DNA from: DATFVA01 sp963764235
GTDB taxonomy: Bacteria; Bacteroidota; Ignavibacteria; Ignavibacteriales; Ignavibacteriaceae
Length of the DNA stretch: 64,000 nucleotides
Reading direction: 5' to 3'
Assembly (NCBI GenBank): GCA_963764235.1
Contig: CAVXRO010000009.1
Location: 62,001 to 126,000, forward strand
Shown: positions 35,547-43,731 of the stretch, one piece after another
How positions within the stretch are numbered: the stretch's first letter is position 1
Layout: each line of letters starts with the position of its first letter
Translations under genes and position numbers: made by a program
The notes under the pieces: generated by a model
Database searches by the model: none
The model's input: only the letters and a program-made list of their open reading frames with translations
Told to the model about the DNA's origin: nothing

Positions 35547-38500
35547 CTATTTCAGAAAGACCATGCTTTTTGTTAATTGTATTCCACCGGCATCAACCGA
35601 ATAAAAATAAACACCGGATGATAGTCCGCCTCTTCCCGAGGAAAGGTTATCTGCATCGAATATTATTTTATGCAGCCCCGACTCCATCATGTCATTCAAT
35701 AAGGTTTCAACACGGCGTCCCAGTATGTCATAAACGGTTACCTTTACATTTTCCCTATGGGGGATCTGAAAAACAATATTGGTTGCAGGGTTAAAAGGAT
35801 TGGGATAGTTTTGAAACAGTTCGGGTTTTTCCGGAAAAACTAATCCTTCATCCCTGTCCTTTATTCCGGTATAATTAGTATAGTCTATAAGCATCCTTGC
35901 GGCAATTCCTGCCCATATATATGTTTTATTCCAGCCGGCCCAGTTTTGATCGGGACTATATAATTCCCAGAACCAGTGATCGCTCTTCAACCTGTTTATC
36001 ATATTTGAAAGAACTCTATCCATTAAATCCCCGGCTTTCTCAATATACCCGTATCTAAGCAGACCTCTGAACACGAGATAATTCCATTGAACCCAAACGG
36101 GTCCGTTCCAGTAGCCATGGTCATTGTAGTAAGGGTCGTTGGCAGCAAGTGATGGGACACCATAAGTTCTGTGAAATTCATCCGGATTATCCAGGTGCTG
36201 GACGAGCATTGCAGCCTGCTGGCTGTCGGCAACTCCGGCCCATAACGGAAGGAACCCGATAATCTCCTTTCTTTTCAGATCATCCGGGATATTGAATGTA
36301 AAATCGTTATCAGTTTTATCTACGTTGTAATAAAAACCGGTCTGCGGGTCCCACATATATTTATTTATGGAATCTTTTCTGCTTTCGGCTTCATTTATCC
36401 AGTACTGGTATTCCTGCTGTTCACCAAGTTCACTTGCCATAAAAGCAAGCGAATTAGCTTCGATGACAAGCATACAGTTCAGGTCAAGACATTCAAACCC
36501 GGATGGCCATCCTACCTGGTCCCAAACGGCTGCTTGACCGTCGCGTACAGATTCGAGAACGGCATGCCCTCCCCATTCACACAAACCGTCGTTATCCGCA
36601 TCCCTGTTATTAAGCCAGAAATTATAAAAGTTTTTACCTGAAAGATAAGCCTCTGTTAAAAAGTCGTCATCATTACTGATTTTATAAAGTTCCGAATTCT
36701 CCCAGCTGAACCATGGAGCGGATGAGGTAAGCTGGCTGTTATAAGGAATTGTTTCATTGAGATAGGGACCTGTCCTGTAATTTATATAACCATTAGCCTG
36801 CTGCCTCTCAATATAAACACGCTGCGAATTCATTGCACTCACGGGATTCATAAAGGTATATGCAAGCATTGAAAGACTTTCATGAAATACCTGCCCTCCG
36901 TGACCCCATCCCCACTGAGGCTCTCTTGAAAAAACATAGTAGTTATATGAACACTCCCCTTCCGGGGGCATCATACACTGTTGCAGAAGGTTGAAACAGT
37001 TCCAGTACAGCATTCTGTAATCAGCATTACCTGAATTGAATTCGGGAATACTGCTGTAAGCAGTTTCATCAGCTTCAATAAACTGCTGCAGATCTATCAG
37101 TCTCAGATCCCGGCAACCGCTGATAAGGATACCTATATCAGAAGTATCCGCAGCCGTGCCCCTGATAATTCTGATTCCGGATGATTGTCCCGGACTGATC
37201 ACAAGGTTTTTTTGAAAAGCCGCGACCTTAATGCTTCCCGAAGGAATTTCACCATTTAAACTCTGGTTCTCTATATCCGAAAGAAAATAAGAAGTTGAGT
37301 GATGGATATTCCCCTGTTCGATTGTATGGCCGCTTAGATTTCCGGATGAATCTTTCGACAAAACTACATAACCGTAAGTACTGTCAGGATCCATGTTCTG
37401 ATCAAGGTATGCATTACCGTTAATATCAGCCTCAAGCAAATCATATCTCCCCGGTGAGGAAGCTGTTCTTCTATAAATGTTATAGAGGTAGCCGGAAACA
37501 GGGGTCCAGGTAATGACTGCCGAAGTGTTTCCGGATGAGAAATTCACATGAAAATCCTGCGGGAGAGGCGGAAAAGATGAATCTGCGAGCTGAATGTCTG
37601 TTCTGACTCCAGCGGGCGCGGGAAGATTCTGTATTACATTCGAACTTATTCCCCGCTCATTAGAGGCAATACAGGTAAATATAACTTTAAAGGAATCACC
37701 CTCAGCTACCGGAGGGTTTTGAAAATTACCGAGTTCGCATCCCTGGTATCCGTTGCCGGGAATATTGGGATCCGGATCTCCCCACTTCGGAGCATCCTCA
37801 GTAAGAATCTCATTCTCACTCCCGTTATGCAGAATGACCTGCTGGGCTGAAGGTGGAATATGAAGACACGGGTCTCCGGTGCTGTGAGTTACCGTTCCCC
37901 ATTCCACACAAAAATTCGTCAACAGCGTTCGATGTTGATTATTATATTGTCCCTGCAGATCACTATAGGCTCCATACGAATCCGGAGGTGAATCTATAAG
38001 ATAAACATCTGAAAGATCCTCCTGGTATGGCACATTGTGTTCGATAGTCCAGCTGTCGGGTGATTCCTGGTGTCTGAAAATAAAAGCATCGGATTCGGGA
38101 GTCAGCGCAACATTATTGATGATACCGGTTTTATTAAAGAAAAAAGGATATACACTAAGGGAAGAAGTTGAATCACCTTCGTTCACTAATTGAATATCCT
38201 GAACCGCAATCCCTGATGAGTAAACCAGGAAAAAGACCGAGACCCGGATATTATCGAAAGGATAAAAATTGTACTTTACCAGGTCGCTGTACGAAGTCCT
38301 TATTACCGGCTGCTGAAAGAGATCCCTGAGAAAATATTTAACCTCATTACCGCGTCTGAATGCCAGACAGATGCTCCCCCCGTTGTCGGTCTCAAAGTTC
38401 ACTCCGTCATTATCATTAAACCAGGAAAATTGATATCCTTCATCGATAATATAAGATGACCGTTCAGCAGCGGCCGCATAAATAGTATAAACAGGATCCT

Positions 38501-38594
38501 CACGCGTAGCAGAAAGTTCCGAAAGAAAATTTTGTCCGAAAATATCTGCAAAGATTATGACTTCAATAAACAATATTTTCCGCAGTGACCGCAT
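35547..38594 (-). CDS. GH63/MGH1-like glycoside hydrolase with inserted module and T9SS-like sorting domain
   Basis: A 1,015-residue exported enzyme. Signal peptide to about residue 20 and beta-sandwich to about 222. An inserted module of about 210 residues follows (roughly 223-432, bases 37299-37928), ending in a fibronectin-III-like domain (YLYNIYRRT). The six-hairpin catalytic domain (about 505-900) has HGGQVFHESLSMLAYTF, VLESVRDGQAAVWDQVG and WFWELYSPDQ. A sorting domain closes the protein (NYPNPFNPATNIVFQIP ... GVYFYSVDAGG). Unlike its paralogues at 25037 and 27238 it should be surface-attached or released. The insert is homologous to the N-terminus of the protein at 45913-48315. Confidence 0.86.
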   Translation of the reverse strand: MRSLRKILFIEVIIFADIFGQNFLSELSATREDPVYTIYAAAAERSSYIIDEGYQFSWFNDNDGVNFETDNGGSICLAFRRGNEVKYFLRDLFQQPVIRTSYSDLVKYNFYPFDNIRVSVFFLVYSSGIAVQDIQLVNEGDSTSSLSVYPFFFNKTGIINNVALTPESDAFIFRHQESPDSWTIEHNVPYQEDLSDVYLIDSPPDSYGAYSDLQGQYNNQHRTLLTNFCVEWGTVTHSTGDPCLHIPPSAQQVILHNGSENEILTEDAPKWGDPDPNIPGNGYQGCELGNFQNPPVAEGDSFKVIFTCIASNERGISSNVIQNLPAPAGVRTDIQLADSSFPPLPQDFHVNFSSGNTSAVITWTPVSGYLYNIYRRTASSPGRYDLLEADINGNAYLDQNMDPDSTYGYVVLSKDSSGNLSGHTIEQGNIHHSTSYFLSDIENQSLNGEIPSGSIKVAAFQKNLVISPGQSSGIRIIRGTAADTSDIGILISGCRDLRLIDLQQFIEADETAYSSIPEFNSGNADYRMLYWNCFNLLQQCMMPPEGECSYNYYVFSREPQWGWGHGGQVFHESLSMLAYTFMNPVSAMNSQRVYIERQQANGYINYRTGPYLNETIPYNSQLTSSAPWFSWENSELYKISNDDDFLTEAYLSGKNFYNFWLNNRDADNDGLCEWGGHAVLESVRDGQAAVWDQVGWPSGFECLDLNCMLVIEANSLAFMASELGEQQEYQYWINEAESRKDSINKYMWDPQTGFYYNVDKTDNDFTFNIPDDLKRKEIIGFLPLWAGVADSQQAAMLVQHLDNPDEFHRTYGVPSLAANDPYYNDHGYWNGPVWVQWNYLVFRGLLRYGYIEKAGDLMDRVLSNMINRLKSDHWFWELYSPDQNWAGWNKTYIWAGIAARMLIDYTNYTGIKDRDEGLVFPEKPELFQNYPNPFNPATNIVFQIPHRENVKVTVYDILGRRVETLLNDMMESGLHKIIFDADNLSSGRGGLSSGVYFYSVDAGGIQLTKSMVFLK

Positions 38595-38595
38595 A

Positions 38596-40659
38596 TTATT
38601 TAAGAAGGACTAGTTTCTTAGTCTGAATAAATTTGTCTGTTTCCAGGCAGTAGAAATAGATTCCGCTTGCCAGTCTCTGATCATGCATATTCTTACCGTC
38701 CCACAAAATGTCATATGTGCCGGGGGACTTTACATCATCAAGTAGTTTCGCAACAAGTCTTCCCAGAATATCGTACACCTTCAGTCTCACTTTTGCCAAT
38801 TCGGGAATAGTAAAACGAATATCTGTAGATGGATTGAATGGGTTCGGATAATTCTGGTAAAGTTTAAAATCACCGGGAATACTATTAATTAAATTTTCCT
38901 TTACTCCAACGCTCTGAAGCTCATGGGCAAGCTCGACTGCTTTATAATAATCAAGCGCATAGTACCACCAGTCGTTTAGAATACTGTCTGTTACTCCGGT
39001 GAACCTGGGAACATGACTAAACCACCACCTCATATATCCCAGATGACCGCAGCCCCATTCACTGCAGTTTATTGTTCTTGTCTGGTTTAACAGGTATGGA
39101 AAGCGCTTCCAGTTATCTGCATAAGTAATTACATTTGTCGGATTGGAGTAATCATAATCCGAGGTTCCGTTAGGAGGAAAATGAATATTACCCACATTTG
39201 CCTTACCGGGATTATCTCTATTAATCCTGGTAAAGATTTCCCAGTTATTTGGATCATTCGACTGGTTGTTCCATCGCCCGAAAGCATGCCAGAGTGCACT
39301 TTCAAACCTGTGTCCCATACTATGCATTGCTTCAGCAACCCCCCTTTCATAATTCCAGCCCATAATAGAAAGGATCTTTTCCAATCCCGGGTGAGGCAGC
39401 GGCGGTGCATTCCACCAGAATGCCCCGGGTCCGGCAAGGATCGACTCATACATCCCTCCGAACGGAAAAGCATAAACCCAAACCTCGTCGATATCCCCAT
39501 TATTTCGTTTAGTATCAAGGTCGTAGAAATCGATCATACCGTTATAATCATAATGTACACGCCCCTGGGTTTCAGCAATATCTTTTAGCTCTGTATAAAG
39601 AGTGTAGGAGTTTTGAAAGAAGTAAGCGATAGTATCAATGCTCATATAAGTACTGTCTATCATTGTAAATATATTCTGATCCTCATGGAATTCAGCAATC
39701 TCGAAATTTACGGTACTGTCGCTTACGTTCATGAATTCCTGCCTGAGCTGAGTAACCATTACATTCGGGTCGGTCCAGTTCCATTTTTGATGAATTCTCA
39801 TATTCCCGAATTGCGGAATGATTGGGTCCTGAATTATCAATGCAACCTTGACAGTTTTGGTTGGGGCATTATGCGACTGAAAATCGTTCAGAACCTGAAC
39901 AGGAGCTGTTCCTGAAAGTGAACCACTTTCGGTGGATACGGTTACATCCGTAGTACCAAGATTGACACCGGTAAGGTTACCCCCGCCATCTACTGTGGCA
40001 ATGGCATTATTGCCTGTGTACCATACGAGCGGTTCATTAAAATCATAATCAACTAAATTATTGTTTTCATCCACAGGTTTTGCAGTGAGTTTTAACGTTG
40101 TACCCGGGATAACTTTAGGAGGATGCGGGGTTATATAAAAAGAAGTAAGAGTAATGTCACGTGATAGTGTCCATTCTCCAAGGTATATAGTACTGTCCTG
40201 TAAATTTTCTGCCTTTAATCTGAATACCTTTGCAGTGAATTGTTCAGTAGTCACGGAATCCCATTGAAAAGCTGTATAAGTTCTTGCATCAGCGAGCAGC
40301 CTGTATGAACCGCTTTGGTTCTCAAGATCCGAAAGGTTATTCGCTGATTCAAGGGTCCATTCGCCGGCAGTCCAGAAAAAGACTTTACTTTTGGAGATCT
40401 CTATCAGCGTGTCAAATTCGAGAGTAACAGAAAGTGAAATTTCCTGGCTCACACCCGCATCAGTATATGGATTACTATCAAAGATCTTATCGATCGTTCC
40501 GAAGCTAAGGGATGGCTCGGTTACTGCGTATGCAGTCGAATCATTCAAGGCCTCAAGAATATCAATCGGCTGATCGATAACTATCTGCCCCGCTGATATA
40601 CCGGTATATACTGAAGTAATTATTAAGCTTAATACTACAACTGTAAAAACCTTAGTCAT
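38596..40659 (-). CDS. Secreted protein with discoidin-like and Big2 domains and a T9SS-like sorting domain
   Basis: A 687-residue exported protein. Signal peptide to about residue 24, a F5/8-type-C-like beta-sandwich (about 45-165) and a bacterial Ig-like Big2 domain (about 170-260; KLTAKPVDENNN, ATVDGGGNLTGVNLGTTDVTV). An unrecognised domain follows at about 265-590, and the sorting domain completes it (NYPNPFNPSTDIRFTIP ... KKLVLLK). The unknown domain has the stretch GVAEAMHSMGHRFES near residues 441-455, which looks like a HExxH site with the glutamate replaced by serine. I cannot name its family. It starts inside the end of galT by 4 bp, so the two are coupled. Confidence 0.8.
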   Translation of the reverse strand: MTKVFTVVVLSLIITSVYTGISAGQIVIDQPIDILEALNDSTAYAVTEPSLSFGTIDKIFDSNPYTDAGVSQEISLSVTLEFDTLIEISKSKVFFWTAGEWTLESANNLSDLENQSGSYRLLADARTYTAFQWDSVTTEQFTAKVFRLKAENLQDSTIYLGEWTLSRDITLTSFYITPHPPKVIPGTTLKLTAKPVDENNNLVDYDFNEPLVWYTGNNAIATVDGGGNLTGVNLGTTDVTVSTESGSLSGTAPVQVLNDFQSHNAPTKTVKVALIIQDPIIPQFGNMRIHQKWNWTDPNVMVTQLRQEFMNVSDSTVNFEIAEFHEDQNIFTMIDSTYMSIDTIAYFFQNSYTLYTELKDIAETQGRVHYDYNGMIDFYDLDTKRNNGDIDEVWVYAFPFGGMYESILAGPGAFWWNAPPLPHPGLEKILSIMGWNYERGVAEAMHSMGHRFESALWHAFGRWNNQSNDPNNWEIFTRINRDNPGKANVGNIHFPPNGTSDYDYSNPTNVITYADNWKRFPYLLNQTRTINCSEWGCGHLGYMRWWFSHVPRFTGVTDSILNDWWYYALDYYKAVELAHELQSVGVKENLINSIPGDFKLYQNYPNPFNPSTDIRFTIPELAKVRLKVYDILGRLVAKLLDDVKSPGTYDILWDGKNMHDQRLASGIYFYCLETDKFIQTKKLVLLK

Positions 40660-41738
40660 ATATTTTTTTCCTTTCTGTCCGTGTAATTATTTTTTCTCCC
40701 TGCAATCATAGTTTCAGCGACGATCTTTTTTAACACTTCCGCACCCGTTTCAGCGGAGAAATCTTTCTGGGGTTCAGCAAGCATTTCGAAACCGACCATA
40801 AACTTTTTTATTAACGCTGATCTCAGAAGCGGCGGATAAAAATGATAATGAAAATGCCACCCGGGATATTCTTTATCGTCAGTCGGAGCCTGGTGAATAC
40901 CTGCCGAATAAGGAAATGATACATTGAAAACTTTATCATAAACGGAAGTTATTTCTTTCAAAATCTCCGCGAATGAGTTTTTTTCTGTTTCGGAAAATCC
41001 TGAGATATCTTTTATATGTCTTTTACTGATTATCATTGTTTCAAAAGGCCAGATACCCCAGAATGGGACCAACACAGCAAAATCTTCATTTTCAATAACC
41101 AGTCTTTCTCCTAATTCTGTTTCGAGTTTGAGATAATCGCAAAGAAGACAGCTTTGCCTGACCTTCAGAAAATTTTCCTGGTAGATAGTTTCTCTCTGCG
41201 GCTCAACGGGAACAGAATGGGTTGCCCAGATTTGTGAGTGCGGATGGGGATTGCTGCATCCCATTATCTCTCCCTTGTTCTCGAAAATCTGTACATAATT
41301 TATTTCACCCTTGTTGCTAAGTTCTTCAAATTCATTTACCCAGGTATCTATTACAGCACGGATTTTCTCTACTTCCATTTCAGCAAGAGTGAGATTGTGT
41401 TTCGGAGAAAAACATACAACTTTGCAGATCCCCGGCTCATTTTCCGAAATAATCAGATCATCTATATTTATTTTATTACTGTCCTGTTCAATGCTTAAAG
41501 CGCTATAATCGTTCTTAAAAACAAAGGTGTCTTCATAAACCGGATTCTTCTTCCCGCCAACCCTTTCATTGCCAGGACATAAATAACATAGAGGATCATA
41601 TTCCGGTTTTGTTTCTGTCGTAGTCTCTTCAACTTTTCCCTGCCATGGTCTGCTGGTCCTTTGTGGTGAGACCAGAACCCATTCACCTGTCAGCGGATTA
41701 TATCTTCTATGTGATTTTTTGTTAAGTTCTAATTTCAC
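40656..41738 (-). CDS. galT: Galactose-1-phosphate uridylyltransferase
   Basis: A 360-residue cytosolic enzyme that swaps UMP between UDP-glucose and galactose-1-phosphate (Leloir pathway). The active-site HPH is in GCSNPHPHSQIWATHSVP near residue 173. An N-terminal zinc pair is seen in LCYLCPGNER and a second cysteine pair in CLLCDYL. The opening RRYNPLTGEWVLVSPQRTSRPWQG is the GalT signature. Length is normal. It is oddly placed among secreted glycosidase genes, separated by 17 bp from the GH172-type gene before it, and overlaps the following secreted protein gene. galE is not in the window. Confidence 0.96.
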   Translation of the reverse strand: MKLELNKKSHRRYNPLTGEWVLVSPQRTSRPWQGKVEETTTETKPEYDPLCYLCPGNERVGGKKNPVYEDTFVFKNDYSALSIEQDSNKINIDDLIISENEPGICKVVCFSPKHNLTLAEMEVEKIRAVIDTWVNEFEELSNKGEINYVQIFENKGEIMGCSNPHPHSQIWATHSVPVEPQRETIYQENFLKVRQSCLLCDYLKLETELGERLVIENEDFAVLVPFWGIWPFETMIISKRHIKDISGFSETEKNSFAEILKEITSVYDKVFNVSFPYSAGIHQAPTDDKEYPGWHFHYHFYPPLLRSALIKKFMVGFEMLAEPQKDFSAETGAEVLKKIVAETMIAGRKNNYTDRKEKNI

Positions 41739-41755
41739 TTTCTGCTTTCGTTCTA

Positions 41756-43717
41756 CTACTTAAAATGACTGGCTTTCAGTGAATTATTCAGATCACGCAG
41801 TCGTGCATAAAATCCATATCCCCCAAAATTATTTTCTATTTTTATCAACAGGGAATTCCATCCCTTTTTAAGATCAAGCATAATAATATCCTGGTCAGGC
41901 TCTGCAACTCTTACATCAAGAAACCTGTAGACCTTTTCCCCGTTAAGAAATACTTTCGAGCCATCGTCAGTTCCGATAAGCAGTTCGACCTGCTGATCTT
42001 CGGGTGAATAAACAAATGTCTGTGCGTAGGCAACAATAAGTTCATAGGGATCAAACTTGTTCCACAAACTGAGGTATCCGTTCTTTGAAATCTTCATAAG
42101 CTTCCAATTAACCTTTTGACTGTCTACACCGTAATATGTCTTTGTACTGTCAAATTCATTTTCAGGGGGATACACTATATCAATACCTCTTCTGTCGGTT
42201 TCCGATTCACGGGGATTCGCAAACGGTCCGATCACGTACCATTCGGGAATATAGACTCTGTCGGGTTCTATCCTGTAAGCATCAAATCCTGCAGCATAGC
42301 CCGAAGATTTCGGATCCTTTCCCGATGCGATAAGCTTCAGTCTTATTTTTCCCTTTTCCGATTTAAGACCATCTAGTGTTATTTTCCCCCCCGGAAAAAC
42401 TTCATTATAGTATCCTTTAATCTCTCCTGCTTTCTCACCGTTATACATTATATCAATGTTTCCATAGCCGGGAGCTTTTGTGTAATAAATATCTACATTA
42501 TATCTGTCTTCAGTTTCCGCAGGCAGTTCCAGTTCATAACCTTCACCTTTGTTTTTGAAGTCTACCTGAACCTGTGCGTTTCCGCTCCAGTCAGGACCGG
42601 CATCCGACATATCCATCACTTCGGTTCTGACCCCGTGTCCGGTAGTAGATAAGCTTTCCGCTTCTGTTACCCCTCCCGGTACAGTTACTCTCAAAGGAAT
42701 CCTCAGGGAAGCTTTTATAAGAGGAGGGAATTTTTTATGAGGTTCTTTCTGATACCAGTAAGCCGTACTGCTGTAATCTGCTGTTTCCTCATTTGCATGT
42801 CCATGTTCAATAGTAAAAAGGATTGAACTTTTAAAAGGAATAGCATCCCCTACCTGAAAACGGTAAACCGCGATCCGGGCTGAAGAATCGTCTTTAATGA
42901 TCAAACCATGATATGGGGCAGAGAACTCTCCCCGGTTAAAGTACCACCCGCTTGTGAAATAATCCTCAGTTCCTGTTCCATGAATAGAAGGTTCTGTTTC
43001 ATTATCTACATAAACCATTTCATCACCTTCAAGGTACCACAGGTTTCCATTGTATCCCTGCATGCTCATATTTACACCAACAAACTGACCTTTTCCGGAG
43101 GCGTCGAGTATTACATAATTATTTTTATAGTCTGTTCTTATATCGCGATTCCAGTATGCATGAAAATATCCCGCATCCTCACTTAAAGGATTCTCCAACT
43201 CCTGATAATCAATCTGGTAATAGAAATTATAGACCTCCTGCCCTGTCTGGTTTTCGACTTCAATACGCGCCGATTTATTAAATGGCATAGGGAAATAGCA
43301 ATAGTATCCTCCAGACGACATCCCGGTAAACCCGGAGATATATTGTTTATACTGAAATCCCGTACCGAAGAAATCACCGACAGGAACTTCAACTGAAGGG
43401 TTTACTTCACCATCCCAGTACATACGCAGCACAATTCTTCTGAGAAAATACGGATCTCTTGAGTCGATAGTGACCCAGATCCTTGTTATAATCCCGGGTC
43501 CATTCAGGTCTGCAAGAACAGCAGTTTTACCATCCGGGATAATAATTCTGTCGTTGTTTCCGCCGGTAGTATCATAGCTGGATACCTGTATCATTTTGCT
43601 GTTTCTCAGAATAAAGATATCTGAAGGAGCCGGAATTTTATCATGATCAGGCTGTGAGAAACCCATATTCCAAAAGATGGTTATAAGGAGAGCCAGGTAT
43701 TGTATATTACGAATCAA
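41756..43717 (-). CDS. Secreted GH172-type (DUF2961) glycoside hydrolase
   Basis: A 653-residue exported protein (signal peptide to about residue 21). The DUF2961/GH172 domain spans roughly 25-380, with GKTAVLADLNGPGIITRIWV, the catalytic-region motif EPSIHGTGTEDYFTSGWYF and FTIEHGHANE. Both glutamates needed for the family's retaining reaction appear to be present in those two motifs. Further beta-sandwich domains follow, the last resembling a PA14- or GH2-like sandwich (IGTDDGSKVFLNGEKVYRF). Characterised GH172 enzymes act on alpha-D-fructofuranosides and alpha-D-arabinofuranosides, so a furanose-containing glycan is a possible substrate here. No sorting domain: probably periplasmic. Confidence 0.85.
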   Translation of the reverse strand: MIRNIQYLALLITIFWNMGFSQPDHDKIPAPSDIFILRNSKMIQVSSYDTTGGNNDRIIIPDGKTAVLADLNGPGIITRIWVTIDSRDPYFLRRIVLRMYWDGEVNPSVEVPVGDFFGTGFQYKQYISGFTGMSSGGYYCYFPMPFNKSARIEVENQTGQEVYNFYYQIDYQELENPLSEDAGYFHAYWNRDIRTDYKNNYVILDASGKGQFVGVNMSMQGYNGNLWYLEGDEMVYVDNETEPSIHGTGTEDYFTSGWYFNRGEFSAPYHGLIIKDDSSARIAVYRFQVGDAIPFKSSILFTIEHGHANEETADYSSTAYWYQKEPHKKFPPLIKASLRIPLRVTVPGGVTEAESLSTTGHGVRTEVMDMSDAGPDWSGNAQVQVDFKNKGEGYELELPAETEDRYNVDIYYTKAPGYGNIDIMYNGEKAGEIKGYYNEVFPGGKITLDGLKSEKGKIRLKLIASGKDPKSSGYAAGFDAYRIEPDRVYIPEWYVIGPFANPRESETDRRGIDIVYPPENEFDSTKTYYGVDSQKVNWKLMKISKNGYLSLWNKFDPYELIVAYAQTFVYSPEDQQVELLIGTDDGSKVFLNGEKVYRFLDVRVAEPDQDIIMLDLKKGWNSLLIKIENNFGGYGFYARLRDLNNSLKASHFK

Positions 43718-43731
43718 TTTGTTCCTGCTTT

